Below are positions 48,133-57,357 of a DNA stretch of 64,000 nucleotides, piece after piece (the stretch's first letter is position 1; every line of letters begins with the position of its first letter). The stretch spans positions 103,880 to 167,879 of the forward strand of contig JAODAR010000011.1 of NCBI GenBank assembly GCA_025463545.1. Reading direction: 5' to 3'. Both the position numbers and the translations under genes were made by a program. The stretch comes from Microbacteriaceae bacterium. GTDB lineage: Bacteria > Actinomycetota > Actinomycetes > Actinomycetales > Microbacteriaceae. The notes beneath the pieces are model-generated. The model was not told the origin of the DNA. It was given only the letters and a program-made list of their open reading frames with translations, and did no database searches.

Positions 48133-50351
48133 AGTCCCAGCTCCGGCTCCGTACGGGTGGGCACCACCCTGCCCTGCTCGTATTCACGAGTGGACGGCAT
48201 TCCGGCCAACGACGCGGCCACGGAGTGGTCGGGAACGATCTCGGGAGGCTGGAACGCGCGCAGCACCACCAGCGATCGGGCGAACACCGTGTGCCGGGCA
48301 CCCGCTGGGCGCGGCACAGAGTCCGCTCCTTCGCCGGCGGTGTCGACCACGATCTCCCACGCCGGCGAGTACTCCTCCGACGGAATGACGACCTCCACGT
48401 CGTCGGCGCCGGCATTGAAATAGATCAGGAAGTTGACGTCGGTGACCTCCTGTCCGCGCGGGTCACGCTCGCGGATTCCGTTGCCGTTGAGGAACACCCC
48501 GAGGCTGGGCGTGCGCTGCTCGTCCCAGTCCTCCGGTTGCATTTCGTCGCCGTCAGTGGTCAGCCAGACCAGGTCGGGCAGCGGTTCGCCCTCTCCGCGG
48601 CGAACCGGCCGCCCGTCGAAGAACCGGCTTCGCCGGAATGTCGGATGCTCCTTCCGCAGCCGCGTCACGGCGGCCGCGAATTCGGCCAGCGGCTGGTCGG
48701 CTTCGTCCCAGTGGATCCAGCTCAGCGGGGAATCCTGCGCGTAGGTGTTGTTGTTGCCGTTCTGGGTGCGGCCGAGTTCATCGCCGTGCAGGATCATCGG
48801 CACGCCCTGGGAGAGCAGCAGCGTCGCCAGGAAGTTCCGTTGCTGCCGGGAGCGCAATCCCCGCACAGCGGGGTCATCAGTCGGACCCTCGACCCCCGAG
48901 TTCCAGGAGCGGTTGTGGGACTCGCCGTCCTGGTTGTTCTCACCGTTCGCCTCATTGTGTTTCTCGTTGTAGGAGACAAGGTCGGCCAGGGTGAAGCCGT
49001 CGTGGGCTGTGACGAAGTTGATTGACGCCACCGGGCGGCGCCCGGAGTGCTCGTAGAGGTCGGCGGAGCCGGTGAAGCGGGAAGCGAATTCTCCCAGCGT
49101 GGAGGGTTCCCCACGCCAGAAATCGCGCACCGTGTCGCGGAACTTTCCGTTCCACTCCGTCCACTGCGGCGGGAAGTTTCCCACCTGGTAGCCGCCGGGA
49201 CCGACGTCCCACGGTTCTGCGATGAGCTTGACCTGGGAGACGACCGGGTCTTGCTGCACGAGTTCGAAGAAGGTCGACAGCCTGTCGACGTCGTAGAGGT
49301 CGCGGGCCAGCGCCGACGCGAGGTCGAACCGGAAACCGTCGACGTGCATCTCCGTGGCCCAGTACCGCAACGAGTCCATGATCAGCTGCAGCACGTGGGG
49401 GTGCCGCACGTTCAGGGTGTTCCCGGTGCCGGTGTAGTCCATGTAGTACCTCTCGTCGTCGTCGACGAGCCGGTAGTAGGCGCCATTGTCGATGCCCTTG
49501 AACGACAGTGTGGGTCCGAGGTGGTTCCCCTCTGCGGTGTGGTTGTAGACCACGTCGAGGATGACCTCGATGCCCTCGGCGTGCAGGCTCCGCACCATTC
49601 CCTTGAACTCCTGCACCTGCTGGCCGCGCTCGCCGGTGGACGAATAGGTGTTCTGGGGTGCGAAGAAGCCGATGGTGTTATAGCCCCAGTAGTTGGAGAG
49701 CCCCTTCTCGACGAGCGTGCTGTCGTTCACGAACTGGTGCACCGGCATCAGCTCGATGGCGGTCACGCCGAGCTTCTGCAGGTGTTCGATGACGGCCGGA
49801 TGAGCGACGCCCGCGTAGGTGCCGCGTTGCGACTCCGGGACCGCTTCGAGGAGCTCCGTGAGGCCCTTCACGTGGGCTTCGTAGATCACGGTCTGGTTGT
49901 ACGGCGTGCGGAGCGGTCGGTCGCCGGCCCAATCGAAGAACGGGTTGACCACCACGCCCAGCATCATGTGCGACGCGGAGTCTTCGTCATTGCGGGACTC
50001 GGGGTTGCCGAAGTTGTACGAGAACAGGGACTGGTCCCAATCGATGGTCCCGGCGGTGGCCTTCGCGTACGGGTCGAGCAACAGCTTGTTCGGGTTGGCG
50101 CGCATGCCGCGCGCCGGGTCGTATTCCCCGTGTACCCGGTACCCATAGCGCTGGCCTGGCTGCACTTCCGGCAGGTAGCAATGCCAGACGAAGGCCTCCG
50201 ACTCCCGCACGTCGACGCGGGTCTCTGTGCCGTCTTCGTCGAACAGGCACAATTCCACCCGATCGGCCGCTTCGCTGAACAGGGCGAAGTTCGTTCCGCT
50301 TCCATCGAACGTTGCCCCGAGCGGATATGCGGTTCCCGGCCAGACTTCCAT
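48129..50351 (-). CDS. treX: Glycogen debranching enzyme GlgX/TreX
   Basis: A 740-aa isoamylase-type GH13 enzyme hydrolysing alpha-1,6 branches to supply linear chains to TreY. CBM48 N-terminus ([33 protein letters not shown]), catalytic [14 protein letters not shown] region after [13 protein letters not shown] (Asp), [20 protein letters not shown] (Glu), [19 protein letters not shown]. The leading gene of the trehalose operon; its upstream 105 bases (50352-50456) hold no gene. Together the three genes make trehalose from glycogen, commonly for cold and osmotic stress. Confidence 0.95.
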   Translation of the reverse strand: MEVWPGTAYPLGATFDGSGTNFALFSEAADRVELCLFDEDGTETRVDVRESEAFVWHCYLPEVQPGQRYGYRVHGEYDPARGMRANPNKLLLDPYAKATAGTIDWDQSLFSYNFGNPESRNDEDSASHMMLGVVVNPFFDWAGDRPLRTPYNQTVIYEAHVKGLTELLEAVPESQRGTYAGVAHPAVIEHLQKLGVTAIELMPVHQFVNDSTLVEKGLSNYWGYNTIGFFAPQNTYSSTGERGQQVQEFKGMVRSLHAEGIEVILDVVYNHTAEGNHLGPTLSFKGIDNGAYYRLVDDDERYYMDYTGTGNTLNVRHPHVLQLIMDSLRYWATEMHVDGFRFDLASALARDLYDVDRLSTFFELVQQDPVVSQVKLIAEPWDVGPGGYQVGNFPPQWTEWNGKFRDTVRDFWRGEPSTLGEFASRFTGSADLYEHSGRRPVASINFVTAHDGFTLADLVSYNEKHNEANGENNQDGESHNRSWNSGVEGPTDDPAVRGLRSRQQRNFLATLLLSQGVPMILHGDELGRTQNGNNNTYAQDSPLSWIHWDEADQPLAEFAAAVTRLRKEHPTFRRSRFFDGRPVRRGEGEPLPDLVWLTTDGDEMQPEDWDEQRTPSLGVFLNGNGIRERDPRGQEVTDVNFLIYFNAGADDVEVVIPSEEYSPAWEIVVDTAGEGADSVPRPAGARHTVFARSLVVLRAFQPPEIVPDHSVAASLAGMPSTREYEQGRVVPTRTEPELGL

Positions 50352-50456
50352 GCGACTCCTTGGGTAAAAAGGGGGGTGGAATCACAAACTATCCCGAAAC
50401 CGGCATTGTCGGTCCCTTCGGCCGAGAAGATCCGCTCCCCCGATCAGATCCGCGGG

Positions 50457-51494
50457 CTACGCCTGCAGTTGCTCCCGCACCAGGGGTGCGACCTGGCCGC
50501 CGTACAACTCGATGCTGGTCATCAGTTTCTCGTGGGAGAGAGTGCCGTTGCTGTACTTCAGGTCGAATCGGGAGAGGCCCAGTTCGGTGGCGACCTTCAC
50601 GATTTTCGTCGCCACGGTCTCCGGCGAGCCGACGAACAACGCGCCGTCGGGTCCGGCGGTGTGCTCGAACTGGTCGCGAGTCATCGGCCCCCAGCCGCGT
50701 TCCTTGCCGATGCGCTCCTGCATGGCGGCGTAGTGAGGCCACAGCTCCTCGCGGGCCTGCTCATCCGTCGCGGCGACGTATCCCGGCGAGTGGGCGCCGA
50801 CCGGGCGCTCGTGGATGCCGAATTGGGCCAGGGCGCGGTGGTAGAGGTCGACCATGGGCGCGAACTGGCGCGGCTCCCCGCCGATGATCGCGAGCATCAG
50901 CGGAAGGCCGTAGTGGGCGGCGCGAATAACGGACTGCGGGCTGCCGCCGACGCCCACCCAGGTCCGGAGCGACCCGGATTCGGTGGGCGGATACACGGCC
51001 TGCTCGCTGAGGGCGGCGCGGGTGCTGCCGGCCCAGCTGACCGGCTTCTCCTTCAGCAGCTCGGCGAACAATTCGAGCTTCTCTTCGAACAACTGCTCAT
51101 AGTCGCGCAGCTCCAGGCCGAACAACGGGAACGACTCGGTGAACGAGCCACGGCCGAGGATGACTTCGGCCCGGCCGTTGGAAACAGCATCGAGAGTGGC
51201 GAAGCGCTGGAAGACGCGCACCGGGTCGTCGGAGCTCAGCACCGTGACGGCCGATCCGAGACGGATGCGGCTGGTCTGGCCCGCGATGGCAGCCAGCACG
51301 ACCTCCGGTGCGGAGACCGAGAAGTCCTCGCGGTGATGCTCTCCGACGGCAAAGAAGTCGAGGCCCACTTTCTCGGCCAGGACCGCCTCGGCAACGACAT
51401 TACGGATCACCTGCGGCATCGGCAGCGGGCGCCCGTCGGCGTCCCAGGTGACGTCTCCGAATGTGTCGAGGCCGAGTTCGAGTGTGGGAGCCAC
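50457..51494 (-). CDS. LLM class flavin-dependent oxidoreductase
   Basis: A 345-aa luciferase-like (F420/FMN) TIM-barrel protein: LELGLDTFGDVTWDADGRPLPMPQVIRNVVAEAVLAEKVGLDFFAVGEHHREDFSVSAPEVVLAAIAGQTSRIRLGSAVTVLSSDDPVRVFQRFATLD is the conserved N-terminus, and FVGSPETVATKIVKVATELGLSRFDLKYSNGTLSHEKLM the end. GTG 51494 gives the usual APTLELGLDTFGD start, with GAAAGG upstream. The substrate is unknown; the family oxidises diverse small molecules. Confidence 0.9.
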   Translation of the reverse strand: MAPTLELGLDTFGDVTWDADGRPLPMPQVIRNVVAEAVLAEKVGLDFFAVGEHHREDFSVSAPEVVLAAIAGQTSRIRLGSAVTVLSSDDPVRVFQRFATLDAVSNGRAEVILGRGSFTESFPLFGLELRDYEQLFEEKLELFAELLKEKPVSWAGSTRAALSEQAVYPPTESGSLRTWVGVGGSPQSVIRAAHYGLPLMLAIIGGEPRQFAPMVDLYHRALAQFGIHERPVGAHSPGYVAATDEQAREELWPHYAAMQERIGKERGWGPMTRDQFEHTAGPDGALFVGSPETVATKIVKVATELGLSRFDLKYSNGTLSHEKLMTSIELYGGQVAPLVREQLQA

Positions 51495-51580
51495 GTGGTG
51501 CGCCTTTCGTTCATTATCGATGCGTACGCATCTATCCAGGGAACATCGCCGCGGCATCCGCTATTCCGCGCGGCGTCGAT

Positions 51581-51973
51581 TCACACCGATTCGCCGTCGA
51601 GATACCTCCACCGGCCGCCATCACGCTGGAAGCGACTCAACTCGTGCTGCTGGCCTGCCCCGCTGTCTTCGCGGTAGAAGGCGCGGAACTCGACCGTGCC
51701 ATCGGCGTCGAGGAGTCCGCCGCGAGCCGTGCGCAGGATGTCCAGGCGGTACCACCGCACTCCGGGGTCGAGTTCCAGCATTTTCGGGCGAGTGCGAGGA
51801 TGCCACGTCTGCAGCAGGTAGCCGGCGTCGCCCACCGCGAAAGCCGAGTACCGCGATCGCATCAGCCGTTCCGCGGTCGCCGCGTCGGCCTCACGACGAT
51901 GCAAACGGCCGCAACAGTCGTCGTAACGGTCACCGCTCAGGCACGGGCAGCGGGTTGTCAGGGAGTCGGCCAC
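51581..51973 (-). CDS. YchJ family (UPF0225) SEC-C-containing protein
   Basis: A 130-aa protein. The N-terminal SEC-C zinc-binding motif reads TRCPCLSGDRYDDCCGRLHRREADAATAERLMRSRYSAFAVGDAGYLLQTWHPRTRP, then an NTF2-like domain (WYRLDILRTARGGLLDADGTVEFRAFYR ... HELSRFQRDGGRWRYLDGE). Function unknown in bacteria. I chose GTG 51973 because it gives the family start; in-frame ATGs at 52045 and 52066 would add a nonconserved extension. The start is uncertain. Confidence 0.82.
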   Translation of the reverse strand: MADSLTTRCPCLSGDRYDDCCGRLHRREADAATAERLMRSRYSAFAVGDAGYLLQTWHPRTRPKMLELDPGVRWYRLDILRTARGGLLDADGTVEFRAFYREDSGAGQQHELSRFQRDGGRWRYLDGESV

Positions 51974-52105
51974 TTCTCCATTATGGGAGCGTTCGGTTAT
52001 GGGAGTGTCCGGTGTCGGCCGTTCCGTCTCGGCGGATTCCGGCATCAGCCGGCTCGTCAGACCCAACCTGTGATTGTCTGGGACTACACCTGCGAAAGGG
52101 AAACC

Positions 52106-52762
52106 ATGTCACGAATCGCGATCATCGGCGGCCACGGCAAAGTGGCGCTGCATCTGGCCAGGGTCCTGTCGGAAACGGGCCACTCCGTGAGTTCAGTCGT
52201 TCGCAATCCGGCGCACTTCGACGATGTCAGCGAGAGGGGCGCGACCCCGGTGCTGCTCGACGTGGAACAGGCTTCAACGGAGGAGTTGTCGACGGCGCTC
52301 GCCGGCCACGACGCGGTCGTGTGGGCGGCGGGCGCGGGCGGCGACAGCCCCGCCCGCACCTGGGCAGTCGACCGGGATGCGGCCATTCGTTCGATGGATG
52401 CTGCAGCGGATGCCGGCGTCGAGCGGTACGTGATGGTCTCCTACATCGGGGCGAACGTCGACCACGACATCTCGCCGGAGGACTCCTTCTTCGCGTACGC
52501 GGAAGCCAAGGCCGCTGCCGACGAGTACCTGCGCAGCACTGCGCTCGCGTGGACGATCCTCGGGCCCGGCACGCTCACCCTCGACCCGGCCACCGGGATG
52601 ATCGACATCGGCGAGCGAGCCGCGGGCGGGACGGTCAGCCGGGAAGACGTGGCGCTGGTTGCCGCGGCGGTCCTGGAGCGGCCCCAGACGGCCGGACGGT
52701 TCATCCAGTTCAACAACGGGGCCACGCCGATCGCTGAGGCGCTGGACAGGCTGAGCGCCTGA
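52106..52762 (+). CDS. NAD(P)-binding SDR-type protein (NmrA/YwnB-like)
   Basis: A 218-aa atypical short-chain dehydrogenase. RIAIIGGHGKVALHLARVLSETGHSVSSVVRN is the Rossmann GxxGxxG loop, ALAGHDAVVWAAGAGG the core strand, YVMVSYIGANVD and FAYAEAKAAADEYLRSTALAWTILGPGTLTLDPATGMI the typical extended SDR end. Function unknown; possibly a redox sensor or epimerase-like protein. ATG 52106 with GAAAGGGA about six bases upstream. It is the last chromosomal gene before the inverted repeat and island. Confidence 0.9.
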   Translation: MSRIAIIGGHGKVALHLARVLSETGHSVSSVVRNPAHFDDVSERGATPVLLDVEQASTEELSTALAGHDAVVWAAGAGGDSPARTWAVDRDAAIRSMDAAADAGVERYVMVSYIGANVDHDISPEDSFFAYAEAKAAADEYLRSTALAWTILGPGTLTLDPATGMIDIGERAAGGTVSREDVALVAAAVLERPQTAGRFIQFNNGATPIAEALDRLSA

Positions 52763-52782
52763 GTGGACCGCCATTCAACCGT

Positions 52783-52837
52783 GAGGCGCGTATAACGCAC
52801 CTTCCTTTCGCGAAGGAAGGTGCGTTATACGCGCCTC
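52783..52837. terminator. Perfect 25-bp inverted repeat after the SDR gene
   Basis: Two perfectly complementary 25-base arms (left arm 52783-52807, starting GAGGCGCGTATAACGCACC) surround a 5-base TCGCG loop. It begins 20 bases after the SDR stop, so it could end that transcript, but there is no U tract and the perfect symmetry also fits a mobile palindromic element. Type given as terminator by position. Confidence 0.6.
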
Positions 52838-52946
52838 ACCGGGGGTGGTGGGGAATTGCACGATTAACGAAGTAAGGATTCAAGGGGACCCAGTCGTTCG
52901 GGCTCCGCCCTCACTCCTCCTCGAATCGCTGGGTACGATTAACGAA

Positions 52947-52979
52947 GGATCCAAGGGGATTCGAACCCCTGACCCCCTG
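52947..52979. repeat. Left attachment-site copy (tRNA-Ala 3' end fragment)
   Basis: GGATCCAAGGGGATTCGAAC and the following CCCTGACCCCCTG repeat exactly the bases at 63945-63977. The flanking base pairs differ (no CCA end here), fixing the core at 33 bases. A degenerate earlier copy, with the same preceding 13 bases (ACGATTAACGAAG at 52860 and 52935), lies about 75 bases upstream. Confidence 0.9.
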
Positions 52980-53511
52980 TTGTTTTCAGCGGGTCTAGGA
53001 TTCGTCTATTCTGAGCCGTCAATTCGACTTAACTTGGACGAAGTACTGGTCAGTTGGTCTTTTCCAAAACCAAGTTTCTATGTTGCGATACTCAATTTTA
53101 TGGCAATCGGATGATTTAGACCACCCTCGACGTCGCTGAAGTGTCGAATAAGTGTCGACCCCTCACGCGGGTCGTTAGCAGATCGCCAGCACGAACACCC
53201 CGTCTCACACTTCCGGATGGACGGCCTCGCTCGACGCTGCACCACCGCCAAAGTCGCCGGCATCGCCCGCCAGAAACTCCTCAACGAGCGGCACTCCGGC
53301 ATTCGTCGCAACCTCATCCATGCCCACCGATGCGCCCTCGTGAGTGTGATCATTGCCGTGCTTAGCGTGGTCGTGACGATCAGCACCAGGGCGAAGCTGC
53401 GCAAAATCGGGATCGCGACGTTCCCACCCGACAGAGAAATGGCCTGAAGCCACAAAACGTGGGTTCGGGCTATTCCGATGTCCTGAGACATCACATTTGT
53501 TGCGGGGACAG

Positions 53512-53545
53512 TGCCGGGGACAGGATTTGAACCTGCGACCTCTGG
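53512..53545 (-). other. tRNA 3'-end fragment (second attachment-site scar)
   Basis: Read on the minus strand the sequence contains a T arm with GGTTCAAATCC and an acceptor end CCCCGGCA, the 3' third of a tRNA. No 5' half follows, so it is not a tRNA gene. Its isotype cannot be fixed from the fragment. It suggests another integration event at a different tRNA. The surrounding 52980-53670 otherwise holds no recognisable gene. Confidence 0.7.
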
Positions 53546-53669
53546 GAGAAATCTCGAGGTCAGCGATTGATTCCTGTTGTCTCGGATCGCCGCGGGTTCC
53601 CTTGAGTTGACAAGGATCCAGGCGGTTGGCCTGTTCCGAGTGTATCGAGTTTGCGGCGGTCGGTCCTGG

Positions 53670-54110
53670 ATGATTCTGATCGGTAAACGATAGGACCGCA
53701 CAGCTGGGCCCCGGGTGAGGCCCTTGTCGGCGGCAGTTCCATCGCCTCGCAGCTGAGTTGGAGGTCGCCGACGATCGAGTCGTGCCTGCGTTTGGCCGCG
53801 GCGCGGTGCAGGCGGATATCGTGCGAGGCGCAGCGGATGCGGAGTCCGTCGCTGCGGGTGGCGAGGTCGCCGATGTGGCCGGTGAGTGCCTTGTCGTACG
53901 GGGTCTCCGTGCTTGGGGCCACAGCACCACGATCATGTCCGCGGCCATCCGCTCCCTAGCGTAGAAACATTGGCGTTCGGGTCGAGGAAGGTGAAACGCG
54001 GCATTCGCCGGGCGACTTCCGCTGCGCATCATGGGCGCGTAGCGCGAATCCGAGCGCATTGGTGGCAAGGAAGTCGCCGCGGTAGTTGAGCACCCAGGCC
54101 GGCTTAGAGA
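53670..54110 (-). pseudogene. Remnant of an XRE-type regulator with MmyB-like ligand-binding domain
   Basis: Three pieces of one domain occur in order in different minus-strand frames: AWVLNYRGDFLATNALGFAL (near 54100-54040), RFTFLDPNA (near 53980), and TPYDKALTGHIGDLATRSDGLRIRCASHDIR ... GDLQLSCEAMELP (53900-53720). This is the pattern of the MmyB-like C-terminal domain of actinobacterial HTH regulators. The HTH part is absent and at least two frameshifts separate the pieces, so the gene is dead. Confidence 0.75.
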
Positions 54111-54189
54111 AATAGACAAGCAGTCTCTGCAGCGGGAGATGCGTGGTAGCCCATAGCTTGCAAGTTTGCAGTCAGTCTCTACTTCAGGG

Positions 54190-56646
54190 TCAGCGGCTCG
54201 CTCGACCTGTCCCGACAGAATCGAATATCTCCAATGCGCGGGTCAGTTCAGTCGCCGCATCAAATGGCACTTGGGAATGATGAAGTATCGAACGTATCGC
54301 TTCGCGAACGTAGGGAACCTTCTTCGACGCCAGAGAGCTAGTTGCTTCACTTCGCAGGAATCGACTGACTTGCTCGAGCCGCTTCTTGTCCGACTCCAAT
54401 TTCTGAGGAACCGCGTTTAAGGCTCTTAGATATGTGAGACAACACTCGAGGGTCGCATCGACTAGCTTGCGATCTTTTCTAGATGCTCGCGCAAGGTCAT
54501 GGCCGAGATGAAAGCCGGCCATTGATTTATGAATTGCTTCGTCAGCTCGATGAGCCTTCCATTCTGAGTCTCCCCACCTTCCCCAGCTATCGACGATTGC
54601 CGTCGTTACAACTATCTCCTGACGGCCCGTCGAACTCACGAGAGCTTCCTCCAGGAGTTCTTGACCAGCCGCGTATGAACCGTTCCAGACTCGCAACCGG
54701 CCTAGTAGGAACGCGGTATTTACGTTGGGCCAAGTGGAGTACGCCTGTTCAGCGTAAGGGAGCGCGAGCGTAGCGTCATGAAGTCGTCTTCCCATCACGT
54801 CGGCCAATAGGTAAGCGGTGGTTGCGACCGTAGCGTCGCCGTGCGCGTATCCCAGAGCGTTTTGGTATTCCGAAACGGCTGACTCGAAATGGCCTTCCTG
54901 GACATCAAGGTCAGCGGCTACCCGGTATATCTCTGAAAATTCGGGATTGAAGTTCTTGGCGCGTTCGACCTGTTCGCGGGCTGTGGCGACTTTTCCCGTA
55001 CGCGCGAGTCGGAGCGCAGCTCGAAGAAGGTGCACGGAGGGATTATCTGCGTCCGTTCTCGGGCGAATTAAAGCGGTATCTATACTTCTACCGCGCTCGG
55101 CAACCCGCTCTTCGAGAGTCGCCTTGTACTGCCTCTCACGCTGAAGGACGGCAACGATGAAAGTTCCAGATCGATCTTCTCGACCGAGGAACGCGCGGGC
55201 GGTAGGAGTCAGTGCTAGACGTCCTGAGATGGCTCCAGCTACTTCCGGCTCAACAATCACGAGAGAGCCTCTAGTAAGTTCCTGGGTCGCGCTTCGAAGA
55301 TCGTCAATTGGCATATCGGTGAGAACCGCAAATTCATCGAAACCTATAGCGCGATCCAAGGCACGAAGGACCGTCAAAACAGCCTGCGAACCTTCGCTAA
55401 GACTGTCGTATACGTTCTTAACGCAGAAGTCGAGCAGTTCTTGTTGCGAATGAATGAGATCGCTTGGAACGCGCCCGGCTTCAGCCGAAAGAACGTACCA
55501 GCGAATTGCTAGCGGACTGAAGCGCAGTCTAGCCACCACTTCTTCGAGTGTCTTATCGCTGAGACCTGCCAGTGGACGTTGTCCACGCTTAGCAGCAAAT
55601 TTCCTGAAGAGAAGCTTCGCTTCAGCCATGCTGAGGGGAAGCAGCGGGTATCGACGCTCGAGTTCTCCGATACCCAAGCGGCTCGTAAAGAGGTAACGAA
55701 CTGTGTTCGGAAGGGCTTCGTAAAGCGCGATGATTTCTGAGCCCTGAGCCGACTCGAGATTGTCCAAGACAATCAAGCACTGAATGCCGTCGAGCGACTC
55801 TGATAGCTCCCTTATAGAACCATTGAAATCGCCACTTAGGCCGCCACTCAGAGCAGCGACAGACTCGTCGATTCCTTGGATGGCGTCATTAAGCAGTTCC
55901 ACGCCGTTAGCGGTTAGCTTCTCAGTTTTGAGCGATACCCAAAGCACGGCGTCGAACGGATTCGAATCGCTATCAAGAAGTCGATACGCGACATCCAGGG
56001 CGAGAGCTGTCTTTCCAATACCGCCTTCTCCTGTAATGGTAATTACGTTCTCACGCCCGAATTCCAGCGCCTGCATCAACTTCTTTGCTTCATCGCCGCG
56101 GCCGACAAGGCCGGTCTCGTCGTAGTCAGGATCGGGGAGATTATGGAGCACTTTGTCGACGGTGCCTACCGGTTCGTGAAAGGCGGGCTCCCACGCTGGA
56201 TCTGCCTTGAGCCGGTCGAGAGTATGTGCCGTTTCTTCCCACTGTCGAGAACGGAACGCCGACAGAGCGGACACTGCGTTCTCGGGATCGTCAGGGTGCA
56301 GTGGCCGACCGTGCATTACACGGTTGCGAATTGGCGTGAGAGTTTCGAGGAAGGATGCGTTTGCTCCGAGCTCATCAGCAAATTCGACGGGGAGGTCTTT
56401 TCTGTTTCGCAGTAATAGGTCGTAACAGGGGCGAAGATCTAGGTAGTGAATCGCGCTCGATTCCGCGCCAGCCGAATCGCCATTCTTTCGACCAAGTGCG
56501 CCCTCGTAGTCGGGCCCTAATAGCGTCGCTTCCTCTTCGTACGGCAAAAGGAAGCGAATGACCGCACTGCGCATATCTGTCTCGAAACTATCGATCAGAG
56601 CAAAGAGCCGATTTCGGCTCATACGCATAGTTTCGATTCTCGCCAC
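54190..56646 (-). CDS. HEPN-NB-ARC-TPR STAND ATPase, candidate anti-phage defence protein
   Basis: An 818-aa protein. Residues 1-170 form a helical domain with a HEPN-type R-x4-H motif, IRNRVMHGRPL (Arg107, His112). The NB-ARC ATPase (about 178-400) has GLVGRGDEAKKL, Walker A ITGEGGIGKTALA (Lys212), Walker B CLIVLDNLES (Asp295), sensor LFTSRLGIGELERRYPLLPLS and RFSPLAIRWYVL. A winged-helix-like part (about 405-490) and a helical repeat half (560-800; EIYRVAADLDVQEGHFESAVSEYQNALGYAHG is TPR-like) follow. GTG 56646 is used since AAGGAG stands about eight bases upstream. HEPN domains are often RNases; STAND proteins are switch ATPases sensing intruders. Lower GC than the chromosome and located in an island: acquired. 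An in-frame regulator role is the alternative. Confidence 0.85.
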   Translation of the reverse strand: MARIETMRMSRNRLFALIDSFETDMRSAVIRFLLPYEEEATLLGPDYEGALGRKNGDSAGAESSAIHYLDLRPCYDLLLRNRKDLPVEFADELGANASFLETLTPIRNRVMHGRPLHPDDPENAVSALSAFRSRQWEETAHTLDRLKADPAWEPAFHEPVGTVDKVLHNLPDPDYDETGLVGRGDEAKKLMQALEFGRENVITITGEGGIGKTALALDVAYRLLDSDSNPFDAVLWVSLKTEKLTANGVELLNDAIQGIDESVAALSGGLSGDFNGSIRELSESLDGIQCLIVLDNLESAQGSEIIALYEALPNTVRYLFTSRLGIGELERRYPLLPLSMAEAKLLFRKFAAKRGQRPLAGLSDKTLEEVVARLRFSPLAIRWYVLSAEAGRVPSDLIHSQQELLDFCVKNVYDSLSEGSQAVLTVLRALDRAIGFDEFAVLTDMPIDDLRSATQELTRGSLVIVEPEVAGAISGRLALTPTARAFLGREDRSGTFIVAVLQRERQYKATLEERVAERGRSIDTALIRPRTDADNPSVHLLRAALRLARTGKVATAREQVERAKNFNPEFSEIYRVAADLDVQEGHFESAVSEYQNALGYAHGDATVATTAYLLADVMGRRLHDATLALPYAEQAYSTWPNVNTAFLLGRLRVWNGSYAAGQELLEEALVSSTGRQEIVVTTAIVDSWGRWGDSEWKAHRADEAIHKSMAGFHLGHDLARASRKDRKLVDATLECCLTYLRALNAVPQKLESDKKRLEQVSRFLRSEATSSLASKKVPYVREAIRSILHHSQVPFDAATELTRALEIFDSVGTGRASR

Positions 56647-56752
56647 TTGACAGTCTCCTTGGATTCAGCCGAGTCCTCAGACACCCGGCCATGCCAATCT
56701 ATGGGGTAAGTACGCGAATGGAGGAAAACTGGCGCATAGAAAGGATGCACAT

Positions 56753-56771
56753 GCGGGCGACGATCGCCCGC
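56753..56771. other. Short hairpin upstream of the STAND gene
   Basis: GCGGGCGA and TCGCCCGC pair around a CGA loop, 107 bases before the STAND gene start. It may be a terminator for something lost, or part of a 5' leader. The remainder of 56647-57039 shows no gene I can support. Confidence 0.5.
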
Positions 56772-57039
56772 ACGTAGCAATACCGGAGCTGCCGAGACAC
56801 TGGCTTAGCCTTCACCGGGCGTCGTGAGTGCTTACGAATTTGCGAGCGGCGCGTGCAAACCTCGGTCAGGCTGACTCTCTCTCCCACCAGCAATTTGTCG
56901 AACGCGCCATAAACTCCGGTCGGCACCCTGGGGGCGCGAACGGCTCGGGTTGTGCAGTCATGGCTGCCCGCTTGCCACTGTCGCCCCTGTAAATCGCCCC
57001 TGCGGACCGAGTGTCGGCCCCTCGGCGTACACTATCAAC

Positions 57040-57055
57040 TCGAACATACATTCGA
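57040..57055. promoter_or_regulatory. LexA (SOS) box in the island
   Basis: TCGAACATACATTCGA matches the LexA operator TCGAAC-N4-GTTCGA with one change in the right half. It ends 14 bases before the ATG at 57070, the same placement as the box at 19809. Confidence 0.8.
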
Positions 57056-57069
57056 ATAGAGAGCGTCGC

Positions 57070-57357
57070 ATGCCGGAAATCATTGACGTCCCCGTGGTGG
57101 TGGAGCTCTCGCCTGCCGGCGACCCACGCGCTTTTATCTGGGACCGCTTCGAGCACACCATCATCGGTCAACCTCAGGCGATCTTTTCCCGAACCCACTG
57201 GTGGGCGAACGATCAAAACTACGGGATGAGAGACCTTAACCGCATCGACACCGAGCTGTGGCGGGTTGACGCGTCACGTGGAGGCGAGGAGCAGCGCCGG
57301 TACGACCTGCGGCGGGACGCTGACGGCACGTGGGTGCTCGCCCTCGACTGGGGATGA
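57070..57357 (+). CDS. Small SOS-linked DUF6504-like protein
   Basis: A 95-aa protein: PVVVELSPAGDPRAFIWDRFEHTIIGQPQAIFSRTHWWANDQN, then TELWRVDASRGGEEQRRYDLRRDADGTWVLALDWG. The layout (early Trp-Arg strand, central WW, C-terminal YDLRRD-G-W-L) resembles DUF6504 and the gene at 19841. Its stop overlaps the following dnaE2 fragment in ATGA, the arrangement found in actinobacterial mutasome operons, where such a gene sits beside error-prone polymerase genes. imuA and imuB are absent here. Function unknown. Confidence 0.72.
   Translation: MPEIIDVPVVVELSPAGDPRAFIWDRFEHTIIGQPQAIFSRTHWWANDQNYGMRDLNRIDTELWRVDASRGGEEQRRYDLRRDADGTWVLALDWG

Noticed and set aside
49047..51677. Plus-strand open frame of 876 codons opposite treX and the LLM gene
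   Set aside because: Shadow of two well-supported minus-strand genes; it crosses their intergenic gap and has no recognisable domain.
52980..53110. A tRNA gene continuing from the left attachment copy
   Set aside because: After the 33-base core the sequence does not form anticodon or D arms; only the 3' end is present.
53217..53447. Plus-strand 76-codon frame with a hydrophobic stretch (ALVSVIIAVLSVVVTI)
   Set aside because: No ribosome binding site, no family, and it lies within decayed sequence at the island edge; a real small membrane protein cannot be excluded but is unsupported.
53205..54119. Minus-strand open frame of 304 codons across the left end of the island
   Set aside because: It runs through the tRNA scar (giving the typical spurious GRRFKSCPRH sequence) and across pieces of the MmyB-type gene in wrong frames.
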